DNA from: Shimia sp965227725
Lineage (GTDB): Bacteria > Pseudomonadota > Alphaproteobacteria > Rhodobacterales > Rhodobacteraceae
DNA: 64,000 nucleotides
Direction of reading: 5' to 3'
Assembly (NCBI RefSeq): GCF_965227725.1
Contig: NZ_CBDDGH010000005.1
Coordinates: 310,001 to 374,000 of the forward strand
Shown: positions 25,110 through 34,382 of the stretch, in pieces
How the letters are laid out: each line of letters opens with the position of its first letter
Numbering within the stretch: position 1 is the first letter of the stretch
The notes under the pieces: model-generated
Database searches by the model: none
Seen by the model: only the letters and a program-made list of their open reading frames with translations
What the model was told of the DNA's origin: nothing
Made by a program: the position numbers and the translations under genes

Positions 25110-27764
25110 TCACACCAGGCGCGGGTTCGGCTTGGCGCCGTCGATGTCATATTTGGCCAATGCGGCCTCAAGGTCTTTCTTGGTCACAGAGCCGTCACGG
25201 TAGAGATCCACCATGGCGGCTGCGGCGATATGGTTGGCATCCACCTCAAAGAAGCGGCGCAGGTTCACACGGCTGTCAGAGCGGCCAAAGCCGTCTGTAC
25301 CCAGAACCGTATAGCGGCCCGGCACACAGGTGCGGATTTGCTCTGCGTAGTTCTTCATGTAGTCTGTCGCGGCGATCACCGGACCTTTTGCTTTGGCAAG
25401 TTGCTCCGCAACAAAGGACACTTTTGGTTCCGCCAGCGGGTTCAGGCGGTTGTGGCGGGCCACATCCTGGCAATCCCGCGCCAGCTCGTTGAAGCTCGTG
25501 GCAGACCAGATTTCAGCGGTTACACCAAAGTCTTCCTTGAGCATGTCTGCGGCCTTCATGGCCTGCACAAGAATGGTGCCGGAGCCCATCAGCGTGACGT
25601 GCTTCTTGGTAGGCTTTTTGACTTCCTGGAAGCGGTAGAGGCCTTTGATGATCTCGTCTTCCACACCCATAGGCATATCTGGATGGGCGTAGTTTTCGTT
25701 CATCAAGGTCAGGTAGAAGAACACATCTTCCTGATTTTCATACATTCTCTTGAGGCCATGCTGCACGATCACAGCAACTTCGTGCTGGAAGGTCGGATCA
25801 TAGCTGACGCAGTTTGGAATGGTGCCCGCGAGGATATGGCTGTGGCCGTCCTCATGCTGCAGCCCTTCGCCGTTCAGTGTGGTGCGCCCTGCGGTGCCAC
25901 CCAGCATAAAGCCGCGCGCCCGGCTGTCGCCTGCCGCCCAAGCGAGATCGCCGATCCGCTGGAAGCCAAACATGGAGTAGTAGATGAAGAAGGGGATCAT
26001 CGGCACGCCGTGGTTGGAATAGGAGGTTGCTGCCGCAATCCAATCCGCCATGGCGCCCGCTTCGTTGATGCCTTCCTGCAGAACCTGACCAGAAGTCGAT
26101 TCCTTATAGTACATCATCTGATCGGCATCTTCTGGCGTGTAGTTCTGCCCTTCAGGGTTATAGATCCCGACCGAGCGGAACAGGCCTTCCATTCCGAATG
26201 TGCGGCTTTCATCCGGCACGATTGGCACGACGTTTTTGCCGATCTGCTTGTCACGCAGCAGCGTGGTCAGGATGCGGACGAAGGCCATAGTGGTGGAGAT
26301 TTCACGCTCGCCGGTGCCTTTCAGCTGCGCGGCAAATTTGTCGAGCGCGGGGATTTCCATCTTGGGGGATTGGCTCTCACGCTTGGGGAATTCCCCGCCA
26401 AGCGCTTTGCGGCGGTCAGCCAGATAGGCTTTCTGCGCGTTGTTGAGCTTCACAAATGGCGCTTTGGGCAGATCTTCGTCGCTCACTGGGATCTCAAAAC
26501 GATCCCGGAAGGCACGCAGTTGATCTTCGGCCATTTTCTTTTGCTGGTGGGTGGTGTTCTGACCTTCACCGGCGCTGCCCATGCCGTAACCTTTGACGGT
26601 CTTGATCAGCAGGCAGGTTGGCATGCCCTTGGTGTCAGTCGCACGTTTGAACGCGGTGTAGACTTTCTGCGGATCGTGGCCGCCGCGGCGCAGTGCCCAG
26701 ATCTGCTCGTCTGTCCAGTCTTTGACCAGTTCCGCGGTTTCCGGATATTTGCCGAAGAAATGCTCGCGAATGTAGGCACCGTCTTTGGACTTGAAGGTCT
26801 GGTAGTCGCCATCAACGGTTTCATCCATCAACTGGCGCAGCTTGCCGGAGGTGTCTTTCTCCAGCAGTTCGTCCCAGCCTTTCCCCCACAGCAGCTTGAT
26901 GACATTCCAACCCGCGCCGCGGAAGTCACCTTCCAGTTCCTGCACGATCTTGTGGTTGCCGCGCACTGGGCCATCAAGCCGTTGCAGGTTGCAGTTTACA
27001 ACGAAGATCAGGTTGTCGAGACCTTCGCGCACGGCGAGGTCGATGGCACCACGGCTTTCCGGTTCGTCCATTTCGCCATCGCCAAGGAAGCACCAGACCT
27101 TGCGGTCTGCCATGTCGATGAGGCCACGGTTGTGCATGTATTTCATGAACCGCGCCTGGTAGATCGCCATCAGCGGACCAAGGCCCATAGATACGGTTGG
27201 GAACTGCCAATAGTCGGGCATCAGCCAAGGGTGCGGATAGGAAGAAAGGCCTTTGCCGTTCACCTCGGAGCGGAAGTTCTCAAGCTGCTCCTCGGTCAGG
27301 CGACCTTCCATGAAGGAACGCGCATAGATGCCCGGGATCACGTGGCCTTGGAAGAACACAAGGTCACCACCATGGATCGCAGATTTGCTGCGCCAGAAAT
27401 GGTTTAACCCTATATCATACATCACCGCGGAGGAGGCGAAGGAGGCGATATGGCCGCCATATTCGCTGCTCTCTTTGTTGCGGCGCACCACGGTCGCCAT
27501 GGCATTCCAGCGGTTTATGGTGCGGATGCGCCATTCCATATCGAGATCGCCAGGAAATTCTTCCTGATCATCCGCCGGGATGGTGTTCTGGTAAGGGGTG
27601 GTTGCCGAGAAAGGCAGTGTCGCACCGGCCGCACGGGCCTGTTGCACCGCTTTGTCCAGCAGGTAATGGGCTCTGTCTGGGCCGTCCCGCGCAATCACGT
27701 CTTCGATTGCATCTTGCCATTCTTGGGACTCGATTGGGTCGATGTCAGAAATCTCGTTCGCCAT
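25110..27764 (-). CDS. aceE: Pyruvate dehydrogenase E1, homodimeric type
   Basis: It decarboxylates pyruvate with thiamine diphosphate and acetylates the E2 lipoyl group. The 884-residue single-chain E1 is like that of gammaproteobacteria, not the two-subunit PdhA/PdhB form. The thiamine motif is GDGEMDEPESRGAIDLA, ending in NCNLQRLDG. Substrate-loop HEDGHSH comes later, and the C-terminus is standard. The ATG has a strong GGAGGAG before it. It is the first gene of the operon. Confidence 0.96.
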   Translation of the reverse strand: MANEISDIDPIESQEWQDAIEDVIARDGPDRAHYLLDKAVQQARAAGATLPFSATTPYQNTIPADDQEEFPGDLDMEWRIRTINRWNAMATVVRRNKESSEYGGHIASFASSAVMYDIGLNHFWRSKSAIHGGDLVFFQGHVIPGIYARSFMEGRLTEEQLENFRSEVNGKGLSSYPHPWLMPDYWQFPTVSMGLGPLMAIYQARFMKYMHNRGLIDMADRKVWCFLGDGEMDEPESRGAIDLAVREGLDNLIFVVNCNLQRLDGPVRGNHKIVQELEGDFRGAGWNVIKLLWGKGWDELLEKDTSGKLRQLMDETVDGDYQTFKSKDGAYIREHFFGKYPETAELVKDWTDEQIWALRRGGHDPQKVYTAFKRATDTKGMPTCLLIKTVKGYGMGSAGEGQNTTHQQKKMAEDQLRAFRDRFEIPVSDEDLPKAPFVKLNNAQKAYLADRRKALGGEFPKRESQSPKMEIPALDKFAAQLKGTGEREISTTMAFVRILTTLLRDKQIGKNVVPIVPDESRTFGMEGLFRSVGIYNPEGQNYTPEDADQMMYYKESTSGQVLQEGINEAGAMADWIAAATSYSNHGVPMIPFFIYYSMFGFQRIGDLAWAAGDSRARGFMLGGTAGRTTLNGEGLQHEDGHSHILAGTIPNCVSYDPTFQHEVAVIVQHGLKRMYENQEDVFFYLTLMNENYAHPDMPMGVEDEIIKGLYRFQEVKKPTKKHVTLMGSGTILVQAMKAADMLKEDFGVTAEIWSATSFNELARDCQDVARHNRLNPLAEPKVSFVAEQLAKAKGPVIAATDYMKNYAEQIRTCVPGRYTVLGTDGFGRSDSRVNLRRFFEVDANHIAAAAMVDLYRDGSVTKKDLEAALAKYDIDGAKPNPRLV

Positions 27765-27799
27765 GCGGCGTCTCCTCCACTGAAATCCGCGTTTCAGAC

Positions 27800-27819
27800 A
27801 CTATAGTTTAACATTAAAC
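27800..27819 (-). promoter_or_regulatory. Likely aceE -10 element with adjoining palindrome
   Basis: Read on the minus strand, a -10-like TATAGT (27800-27805) is preceded directly by the perfect palindrome GTTTAATGTTAAAC (27806-27819, arms GTTTAA/TTAAAC). A site in this place would overlap RNA polymerase, as a repressor operator does. The binding protein is unknown. It is not the PdhR consensus. Confidence 0.45.
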
Positions 27820-27916
27820 AATCAAGCTAGTGGGGCGGTTGCATGGCTCCCATGCGCTCAGATCATGTCTGATACGGGGTATGGCGGAAGCGTTAAAGAC
27901 GGGTGAGCAGACAAAG

Positions 27917-27941
27917 AAAAAGGGGCGCGAACGCCCCTTTT
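27917..27941 (-). terminator. Rho-independent terminator of the NCS2 permease gene
   Basis: The stem GGGGCG/CGCCCC has a four-base loop and five T residues on the minus strand. It lies 20 bases after the permease stop. Confidence 0.85.
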
Positions 27942-27960
27942 AGATCGGATTTGCAGAAGG

Positions 27961-29301
27961 TTAGCTGTCTTCTTGCGGCAGCACCAGGTTGAGCACAATT
28001 GCGCAAAGCGCTGTGGGCGCCACTGCGGATGTCATCAGTGTTTTCACCACGCCCGGCAGATATTGCACGGCGGTTGGCACAAGGTTGAGCCCGAGACCTG
28101 CCGCAAGCGAGACCGCGATGATCACCATATTGCGGCGGTTCATGTTCACCTCGGTCAGCACGTTCAGGCCTGCGGAGGCAACCATGCCAAACATCACGAT
28201 CACGCCGCCACCCAGCACCGGGAGCGGCATAGAAGCGATGACGGCGCCAATCTTGGGCAGCAAGCCGCAGACGATCAGAACGATACCACCAATGGTCACC
28301 ACATGGCGGCTCATCACACCTGTCATGCCGACAATGCCAACGTTTTGGCTGAAGGATGTGTTGGGCAGACCGCCAAACACGCCTGCCACGGCTGTGCCGA
28401 GGCCATCTGCGTAGGTGGCGCCCTGGATCTCTGCATCCGTCGCGTCACGGCCAGCGCCCGCTTTCGCGGTTGCTGAGGCGTCGCCCACAGTTTCAATGGC
28501 AGACACGATGGAAACCAAGGTGACGGCGATGACGGCGCCAAGGCTGAACTCAAAGCCATAAGGCAGAGGCGTGATGCCTGTCACCCAAGAGGCTTTGCCA
28601 ACCGCTGCGAAGTTTACCATGCCGAGTGCAAAAGCCAGAACGTAGCCTGCCAGAAGGCCCACCAGGATCGCGGCATTAGACAGGACGCCTTTGGTGTAGA
28701 ACTTAAGCACCAAAGCGACGATCACAACGGTTAGGGCCACGGACCAGTGCTTCAGCGAGCCGAAGCTTTCGGCTTCCATTTGAAAGCTCGCCGCGCCACC
28801 TGCTGCATATTTGATGGCCACCGGGATCAGGTAGAGGCCGATCGCAAGGATCACCAGACCTGTCACCAGCGGCGGGAAGAGCCAGCGCAGCTTGCCGATC
28901 ACGGATCCAAGCGCAAAGTGGATAACGCCGCCAATGATACAGGCGGTGAGCGCAACGCTCAGACCTTGGGTCGCGGCGACACCCGCCAGAACGCCCACAA
29001 AGGCGAAGCTGGTGCCTTGCATGATGGGCAGGCGCGCGCCAATGGGACCAATCCCAACAGTCTGAAAGAGCGTGGCGATGCCTGCAAAAAGCATCGCCAT
29101 CTGAATGAGATAGACCTGTTCCGGCCCACCAAAGGCCAGACCAGCCGCACCGGCGACGATGATTGAAGGGGTCACGTTGGAGGCGAACATCGCCAAGACG
29201 TGCTGAAAGCCAAGCGGAATTGCCTGGCCTAAAGGTGGCGTGACATTGGGGTCGGCATACTGCCCCAATGTCTGCGTGTTGGTAGCTGTGGTATCAGCCA
29301 T
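27961..29301 (-). CDS. NCS2-family purine permease (urate or xanthine type)
   Basis: The 446-residue inner-membrane protein has about 14 helices. The family segments are FGGPEQVYLIQMAMLFAG, near the start VAGAAGLAFGG, the Gln-Gly motif IMQGTSFAFVGV, and FGGLPNTSFSQNVGIVGMTG. It takes up a purine base with protons. The neighbours are all urate-breakdown genes, so urate or xanthine is the probable substrate (inference). It lies 66 bases after allA. Confidence 0.9.
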   Translation of the reverse strand: MADTTATNTQTLGQYADPNVTPPLGQAIPLGFQHVLAMFASNVTPSIIVAGAAGLAFGGPEQVYLIQMAMLFAGIATLFQTVGIGPIGARLPIMQGTSFAFVGVLAGVAATQGLSVALTACIIGGVIHFALGSVIGKLRWLFPPLVTGLVILAIGLYLIPVAIKYAAGGAASFQMEAESFGSLKHWSVALTVVIVALVLKFYTKGVLSNAAILVGLLAGYVLAFALGMVNFAAVGKASWVTGITPLPYGFEFSLGAVIAVTLVSIVSAIETVGDASATAKAGAGRDATDAEIQGATYADGLGTAVAGVFGGLPNTSFSQNVGIVGMTGVMSRHVVTIGGIVLIVCGLLPKIGAVIASMPLPVLGGGVIVMFGMVASAGLNVLTEVNMNRRNMVIIAVSLAAGLGLNLVPTAVQYLPGVVKTLMTSAVAPTALCAIVLNLVLPQEDS

Positions 29302-29367
29302 TTTTGCTTCTCCTGTCGGTCGTTACGCCCTGCCACTTCTGATATTGAGCAGCTTGAGGCAAGAGGG

Positions 29368-29880
29368 TCAGGTGAGGCCTGACCGGGGGATTTGGTCGGC
29401 CACCACGCGATACGGGGTGTCGAACCAAAACTCTTCTAGGTTGGCGGTGTCTCCGATGCGATCTACTACGGCAAACAAGCCGGGTGCGCTCAGAGGTGTC
29501 AGCACCCCGTGCCATATGTTGCGATGAAAGTTGATGCCCTGGCCGGGTGCCGTGAGGAAAGCTTGGGGCACATCGGGGGTGCCGCCTAAATCTTTGGCAA
29601 CAATCACCAAAAACGCATGTTCCGTCATCGGAATGAAAGCCTGCGAGCCGTCTGGGTGCCGCTCGACCATGTCCAATATATATGGCAGCGTGCGAGGCGT
29701 GGCATTGAACAGCGAGATGCCCGCACGTCCCATTGGCCCAAAATCCATTTGGGCCAAGTCGTGATGCCGACCGCACATGCCTTGATTGATGATCTTATCA
29801 GGAGCGTCCCGCAGCGTGATGACATCGCCAAATGGCGCGAAGGCTTCTGCGGTCAGGGGAAGTGCATCGATATCGGTCAA
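29368..29880 (-). CDS. allA: Ureidoglycolate lyase
   Basis: It splits ureidoglycolate into glyoxylate and urea, a late step of allantoin breakdown. The 170-residue cupin-fold protein has AFAPFGDVI near residue 13, PMTEHAFLVIVA in the middle and GQGINFHRNIWHGVLTPL (112-129), which supplies the metal-binding His pair. Its ATG overlaps the stop of the puuE-uraD gene by four bases. The glyoxylate produced could feed central metabolism. Confidence 0.93.
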   Translation of the reverse strand: MTDIDALPLTAEAFAPFGDVITLRDAPDKIINQGMCGRHHDLAQMDFGPMGRAGISLFNATPRTLPYILDMVERHPDGSQAFIPMTEHAFLVIVAKDLGGTPDVPQAFLTAPGQGINFHRNIWHGVLTPLSAPGLFAVVDRIGDTANLEEFWFDTPYRVVADQIPRSGLT

Positions 29881-31292
29881 GGCAGCAAATCCTGCAGGCG
29901 GAACTCGGCAATCCGCTCTACCTGTCGGCAGGCTTCTGCAAATTCGGTTGTGCTGTCGTTGCCGATCCGTCGCTCAAAGGCGGCCATGATGGAGGGTTTG
30001 TCGTGATCGCGCACTGCGATGATGAAGGGAAACCCGTGTTTCGCAACGTAGTCTGTGTTGAGTTGCGTGAAACGGGTGCGCTCTTCGTCGGTCAGCATGT
30101 CCAAACCTGCGCCGGCCTGCTCTGAGGTGCTTTCAGCGGTCAAACGGCCAGCCGCCGCAAGCTTTCCAGCCAGATCAGGGTGCGCCTGAAGCACTTTTAG
30201 GCGGGCTTCTTTCGGTGCGCGGCGGAAAGCGCGGCAAAGCACATTGTGCACCCCGGCAGCGCAATCGTGCGCCGGGCCAAGTTCCAAATCATGCGCTTGC
30301 TCAGCAACCCAGGGGGAGTGCTCAAAGATGCCGCCATAGCTTTCCACAAAGCGGGCTTTGTCCATCATGCTTGGGCGCTCGATCCGCTGATGCGGGTGAT
30401 GGGTTTGCCAATGCTCGGCGATGTCGATCCGCCGGGGTGTCCAAACCCCTTCAAAGCTCTGGATGTAATCCACAAACTGCTTGAGCGCCGCGAGTTTGCC
30501 CGGGCGCCCGACCAAGCGGCAATGCAGCCCGATGGAGAGCATCTTGGGTGCGCCGTCGGTGCCTTCGGCGTAGAGTGTATCGAAGGCATCTTTGAGGTAT
30601 GTGTAGAAGTCCTGCCCAGTCACCCAGCCCGGTGCCGTGGCAAAGCGCATGTCATTGGCCTCAAGCGTGTAGGGAATGATCAGTTGATCACGCTCTTCCA
30701 GCTCCAGCCAATAAGGCAGGTCGTCGTCGTAAGTGTCTGAGATATAGTCAAAGCCACCTTCCTCAGCGACGAGCTGCACGGTGTTCTCGGAGCATCGGCC
30801 TGTGTACCAGCCGCGCGGGCGCTCGCCGACCACCTCGGTGTGCAGGCGGATCGCTTCCGCAATCGCGGCGCGCTCTTCATCCGCTGCCATATCTTTGTGT
30901 TCGACCCACTTGAGGCCGTGGCTGGCGATCTCCCAACCGGCGCTCTTCATAGCAGCAACCTGTTCGGGGCTGCGGGCAAGTGCAGTCGCGACACCGTAAA
31001 TTGTGACGGGAATATCCGCGCCGGTGAAAAGGCGATGGAGGCGCCAGAAACCGGCGCGCGCGCCATATTCGTAGATCGACTCCATGTTCCAGTGGCGTTG
31101 CCCGGGCCATTGCGCGGCGCCTGGGATGTCTGACAGGAATGCCTCGGAGGCGGCGTCCCCATGCAGAACGCAGTTTTCGCCGCCTTCTTCGTAATTCAGC
31201 ACAAATTGTACGGCGATTTTGGCATCATTTGGCCAAGCAGCGCGGGGTGGGTTTTGGCCATACCCCCGCATGTTCCGGACGTAACGAGTCAC
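29877..31292 (-). CDS. puuE-uraD: Fused allantoinase (PuuE) and OHCU decarboxylase (UraD)
   Basis: Two steps of urate breakdown sit in one 471-residue chain. Residues 1-305 form a polysaccharide-deacetylase-like allantoinase, with NYEEGGE near 33, EIASHGLKW near 121 and SIGLHCRLVGRPGKL near 253. Residues 309-471 form OHCU decarboxylase, with the catalytic His371 in HPDLAGKLA and FPFIIAVR near 435. UraD makes S-allantoin from OHCU, and PuuE then opens its ring. The fusion is known in alphaproteobacteria. It is divergent from uraH. Confidence 0.94.
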   Translation of the reverse strand: MTRYVRNMRGYGQNPPRAAWPNDAKIAVQFVLNYEEGGENCVLHGDAASEAFLSDIPGAAQWPGQRHWNMESIYEYGARAGFWRLHRLFTGADIPVTIYGVATALARSPEQVAAMKSAGWEIASHGLKWVEHKDMAADEERAAIAEAIRLHTEVVGERPRGWYTGRCSENTVQLVAEEGGFDYISDTYDDDLPYWLELEERDQLIIPYTLEANDMRFATAPGWVTGQDFYTYLKDAFDTLYAEGTDGAPKMLSIGLHCRLVGRPGKLAALKQFVDYIQSFEGVWTPRRIDIAEHWQTHHPHQRIERPSMMDKARFVESYGGIFEHSPWVAEQAHDLELGPAHDCAAGVHNVLCRAFRRAPKEARLKVLQAHPDLAGKLAAAGRLTAESTSEQAGAGLDMLTDEERTRFTQLNTDYVAKHGFPFIIAVRDHDKPSIMAAFERRIGNDSTTEFAEACRQVERIAEFRLQDLLP

Positions 31293-31446
31293 GTTGTCGG
31301 CTCCCTCACATTTTTGTCATTATGTTCTAACGCGTGCAAATGCCCAAGACTTTCTCTTTATTCATGAAAGTGTTGTTGGCACTCTGGCTTTGCTTGGCGG
31401 AGCATCATCGGCGATAGACGATGCACAAGAAATGTGAGGGAATTTT

Positions 31447-31803
31447 ATGGCTGGCTATCTGACAACCCATATTCTGGACACGGCGCGGGGCGTTCCGGCA
31501 AAAGGCATTCGTATTTCGCTGTATCGCGTCAGCGGCAATTCACACCGCAAAATTGCCGAGACTGTCACCAATGATGACGGCCGCACAGATGCGCCAATCT
31601 TGCCAGAAGGCGATTTCAAAACAGGCACTTACGAACTGATCTTCCATTGCGGTGACTACCTGCGCGAGACCGGTCAGGCGGGAGATGATCCGCTCTTCTT
31701 GGATGAGATCCCGATCCGCTTTGGCATGGCTGACGCCGAGGCGCATTACCATGTGCCGCTGTTGCTGTCCCCATTTGGGTATTCCACCTATCGCGGCAGT
31801 TAA
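31447..31803 (+). CDS. uraH: 5-hydroxyisourate hydrolase
   Basis: It converts 5-hydroxyisourate, the product of urate oxidation, to OHCU, the substrate of the UraD domain. The 118-residue transthyretin-like protein has the N-terminal LTTHILDTARGVPA with an active His, and Arg in ISLYR. The hallmark C-terminus is YSTYRGS. No signal peptide is present. It is divergent from puuE-uraD. Its stop codon overlaps the stop of the convergent lysR gene by four bases (TTAA). No urate oxidase gene is in the window. Confidence 0.95.
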   Translation: MAGYLTTHILDTARGVPAKGIRISLYRVSGNSHRKIAETVTNDDGRTDAPILPEGDFKTGTYELIFHCGDYLRETGQAGDDPLFLDEIPIRFGMADAEAHYHVPLLLSPFGYSTYRGS

Positions 31804-32726
31804 CCTTCTGAAACGGAAAGGTTTCCGGAGAGCGCAGCTTGCACGCGTGGAGTCATGAACTCGATCAAAAGTCGTGTTTTAGGATCTTGGTGACGGCGGT
31901 GCGTATATAGCAGCGCCATCTGGATCGGTATCGGCGGCGTGTCTTGCAGAACGGGCACCAGAGCGCCTGATTTAAGGTGTTCTGCGATCTCAAACACCGG
32001 CTTGAGGGTGATGCCAAAGCCCTCAAGCGCCCAGTCTGTAAGCACATCTCCATCGTCTGACTCAAACGGCCCTTTCACTGCAAAACGCTGTGTTCCGTTC
32101 GATGTTTCCAGCGGCCATTGGAATTCCGGAGCGCCGGGGTAGCGCAGGTTGAGGCAATCATGAGTTCCATCCGTAAGGGCCTCAGGCGTCTCAGGTGTGC
32201 CACGCTGCGCGAGGTAGCTCGGGGATGCACAAAGCACACGCGGGCAATCCGCAATCTTTCGAATGCGCAGAGTGCTGTCTTCTGGCACACCTAAGAAAAA
32301 GGCGACATCCAAGCCCTCTGCGGTTAGGTCCAGCTTCCGGTCAGAAAGGCGCAGCCTCAGATCGACCAGCGGATATTCTTTTTTGAATTCTGGAACTAAG
32401 GGCGCGATCAGTCGTCGGCCAACCCCCAACGGGGCGGCGATGTGAAGCAAGCCACGTGGGCTTTGCGTGATGGAGTTCACCGCGGCTTCGGCGTCTTCTA
32501 TCGCCTCCAGAACCTTACATGCGCCATCATAGAAGGTGTTGCCCTGCTCAGTGGGATTGAGCTGCCGTGTTGTGCGGTGAAAGAGACGCACACTAAGATA
32601 TTCTTCCAACTGAGAAATCCGGGAGGATGCCACGGCTGCAGATATCCGCTGATCACGGGCCGCGGCGGACATGCTGCCCAGTTCATAGACACGTACAAAG
32701 GTTCGGATGTTGTCGATGTAGGACAT
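31800..32726 (-). CDS. LysR-family transcriptional regulator
   Basis: The 308-residue regulator has an N-terminal helix-turn-helix (YVLGSMSAAARDQRISAAVASSRISQLE region, residues 14-43, key LGSMSAAA and RLFHRTTR). An effector domain with LLHIAAPLGVGRRLIAPLV follows. The type resembles CrgA-like LysR proteins. It is convergent with uraH, and 258 bases separate its start from the divergent gph. Control of the purine genes or of gph is possible but unproven. Confidence 0.88.
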   Translation of the reverse strand: MSYIDNIRTFVRVYELGSMSAAARDQRISAAVASSRISQLEEYLSVRLFHRTTRQLNPTEQGNTFYDGACKVLEAIEDAEAAVNSITQSPRGLLHIAAPLGVGRRLIAPLVPEFKKEYPLVDLRLRLSDRKLDLTAEGLDVAFFLGVPEDSTLRIRKIADCPRVLCASPSYLAQRGTPETPEALTDGTHDCLNLRYPGAPEFQWPLETSNGTQRFAVKGPFESDDGDVLTDWALEGFGITLKPVFEIAEHLKSGALVPVLQDTPPIPIQMALLYTHRRHQDPKTRLLIEFMTPRVQAALSGNLSVSEG

Positions 32727-32984
32727 GGATCTTCAGGATTTTCTTGAAATAGGTCGGTGTTCTTCATGTTAGTGAAGAAAGCCCGAATGCACCAGCGTAT
32801 CGCGGCGACAGATTTGCAGAAACCTCTCGCCAGATCGGTTCAGGGTTGAATGAATGCCCTCTGGCAACAAGTTGGGGGCTAGTTCTCTGTTGTCATCACG
32901 GCTCGTTGGTAGAGCGCACCCATGCGCTTGCCTTTGTCCTCAAAGATTGTTTCTGTGCGCCGAAAGTTTTGGGGAGCACTAAAG

Positions 32985-33641
32985 ATGATCAAGGCAGTGG
33001 TATTTGATTTGGACGGCACTCTGGTGGACAGCGCGCCGGATATTCAGGCCTCGGTCAACCTGATGCTCACCGAAGAAGGTTTTGAACCTCTCGATCTTGC
33101 GACGGTAATTTCGTTTGTGGGCAATGGTTTGCCCAAGCTTGTTGAGCGTGTGATGGCCACGCGGGGCATGCCGGTGGAAGAGTTTGATCGCGTACACGCG
33201 CGGGTGTTGGCAATCTACAATGCATCAAATTCCGACAAGACCGTCGTGTATGACGGCGTGTTGGACGTACTGCGGTTGCTCAAAGAGCAGGGGATGTTTC
33301 TCGCGGTGTGTACGAACAAACCGGAAGAGCCCGGGCGGCATGTGTTGGCCGGGTTGGGTCTTGAGGGCTTTTTTGATGTCGTTATCGGCGGGGATACTTT
33401 GCCAGTGCGCAAGCCTGATCCTCAGCCACTGAATGAGGCGATGGGCAGTTTCTCTGCCAAAGAGGTTCTGTATGTGGGCGACAGCGAAGTGGATGCCGGA
33501 ACCGCAGAGAATGCGGAGGTGAGATTTGCCTTGTATACGGAAGGCTACCGCAAGTCTCCGGTCGAGGAAATCGCGCATGATGTGCGGTTTTCGCATTGGA
33601 ACGACTTCCTGCGTGCGGCGGAGCTGAGTGCCATCGCCTGA
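32985..33641 (+). CDS. gph: Phosphoglycolate phosphatase-like HAD hydrolase
   Basis: It removes phosphate from 2-phosphoglycolate or a related sugar phosphate. The 218-residue HAD protein has motif I VVFDLDGTLVDSAPDI, motif II in LAVCTNKPE, and motif III with IV in RKPDPQPL and YVGDSEVDA. The cap domain lies between motifs I and II. The frame opens at 32922, but the ATG at 32985 follows GGGGAG and puts motif I at the N-terminus as usual. The exact substrate is a family guess. Confidence 0.85.
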   Translation: MIKAVVFDLDGTLVDSAPDIQASVNLMLTEEGFEPLDLATVISFVGNGLPKLVERVMATRGMPVEEFDRVHARVLAIYNASNSDKTVVYDGVLDVLRLLKEQGMFLAVCTNKPEEPGRHVLAGLGLEGFFDVVIGGDTLPVRKPDPQPLNEAMGSFSAKEVLYVGDSEVDAGTAENAEVRFALYTEGYRKSPVEEIAHDVRFSHWNDFLRAAELSAIA

Positions 33642-33744
33642 CGCGCGTCAGGTTCCTTATTCTGTCGCTGAACTGTGACTTGCCCCGCGGGTGTCAAAGA
33701 TTCTAGGCTGCGATAGAAGAATGCGACACCAGGGAGGTTGCACA

Positions 33745-34323
33745 GTGAAGTCTTTTATTTTCAGTGCGTTGGCGGCAGTTTCTGTTATGTTTTCCAGCGC
33801 GCTTTCTGCACAGGTGATTGAGTTGACACCTGCGGATCCACAACCCAAAGGTCTTAAGACCGGGCTTGCAGTTGTCTACGCGGTCAATGACCGGAGTGTG
33901 CGCAACCTGCATCCCGCGCAGCGCCGGATTGAGCGCTTTGGCGAGCTGGGAACGCCGCTGCCGGGTTTGAACTTTCCAGACAAGGGCAAGGGCGCGCCAG
34001 TGATGACGTCAGGTCGTGCGGAGTTGGTTGGCGCAGAGGTGACCGGCTACATCAAATTTCCGTCGGCCGGGGTCTATGGTGTTGAATTTTATACAAATGA
34101 TGGCGCACAGATCTGGATCAGCGGACAGACCGTGGGCAAGATTGACGGCATCACCGCCTGTGCCAGCGCAGGGCGACCGCAGGTGAATGTGCCTAAGGCT
34201 GGCTGGTATGACATTAAGGTGCTGTATTTCCAGAAAGAAGGCACGGCCTGCTTTGAAAGCGAGTGGACACCGCCAGGCGGCAAGCGCCAACTGATCCCGG
34301 ACAGCGCCTTCGGATACAAATAG
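33745..34323 (+). CDS. Exported PA14-like domain protein
   Basis: The 192-residue protein starts at a GTG with a strong AGGGAGG. It has a signal peptide ending LSAQ. The rest resembles a PA14 beta-barrel: YIKFPSAGVYGVEFYTNDGAQIWISGQTVG, residues 108-137, with key VEFYTNDGAQIWI. GWYDIKVLYFQKEG follows and CFESEWTPPGG comes near the end. PA14 domains often bind carbohydrate. A terminator follows. Confidence 0.8.
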   Translation: MKSFIFSALAAVSVMFSSALSAQVIELTPADPQPKGLKTGLAVVYAVNDRSVRNLHPAQRRIERFGELGTPLPGLNFPDKGKGAPVMTSGRAELVGAEVTGYIKFPSAGVYGVEFYTNDGAQIWISGQTVGKIDGITACASAGRPQVNVPKAGWYDIKVLYFQKEGTACFESEWTPPGGKRQLIPDSAFGYK

Positions 34324-34337
34324 GCGCAGGAACACAG

Positions 34338-34362
34338 AAGGGGGGCCTTGGCCTCCTTTTTT
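34338..34362 (+). terminator. Rho-independent terminator of the PA14-like gene
   Basis: The stem AAGGGGGGCC/GGCCTCCTTT has two wobble pairs and a two-base loop, and runs into six T residues (34357-34362). Confidence 0.75.
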
Positions 34363-34382
34363 GTGCGCAGGTCCACATATGT

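Noticed and set aside
25230..27407. A 725-codon open frame on the plus strand
   Set aside because: It lies fully antisense to aceE, which has all expected motifs. The open frame is a by-product of high-GC codon bias, and its protein resembles nothing.
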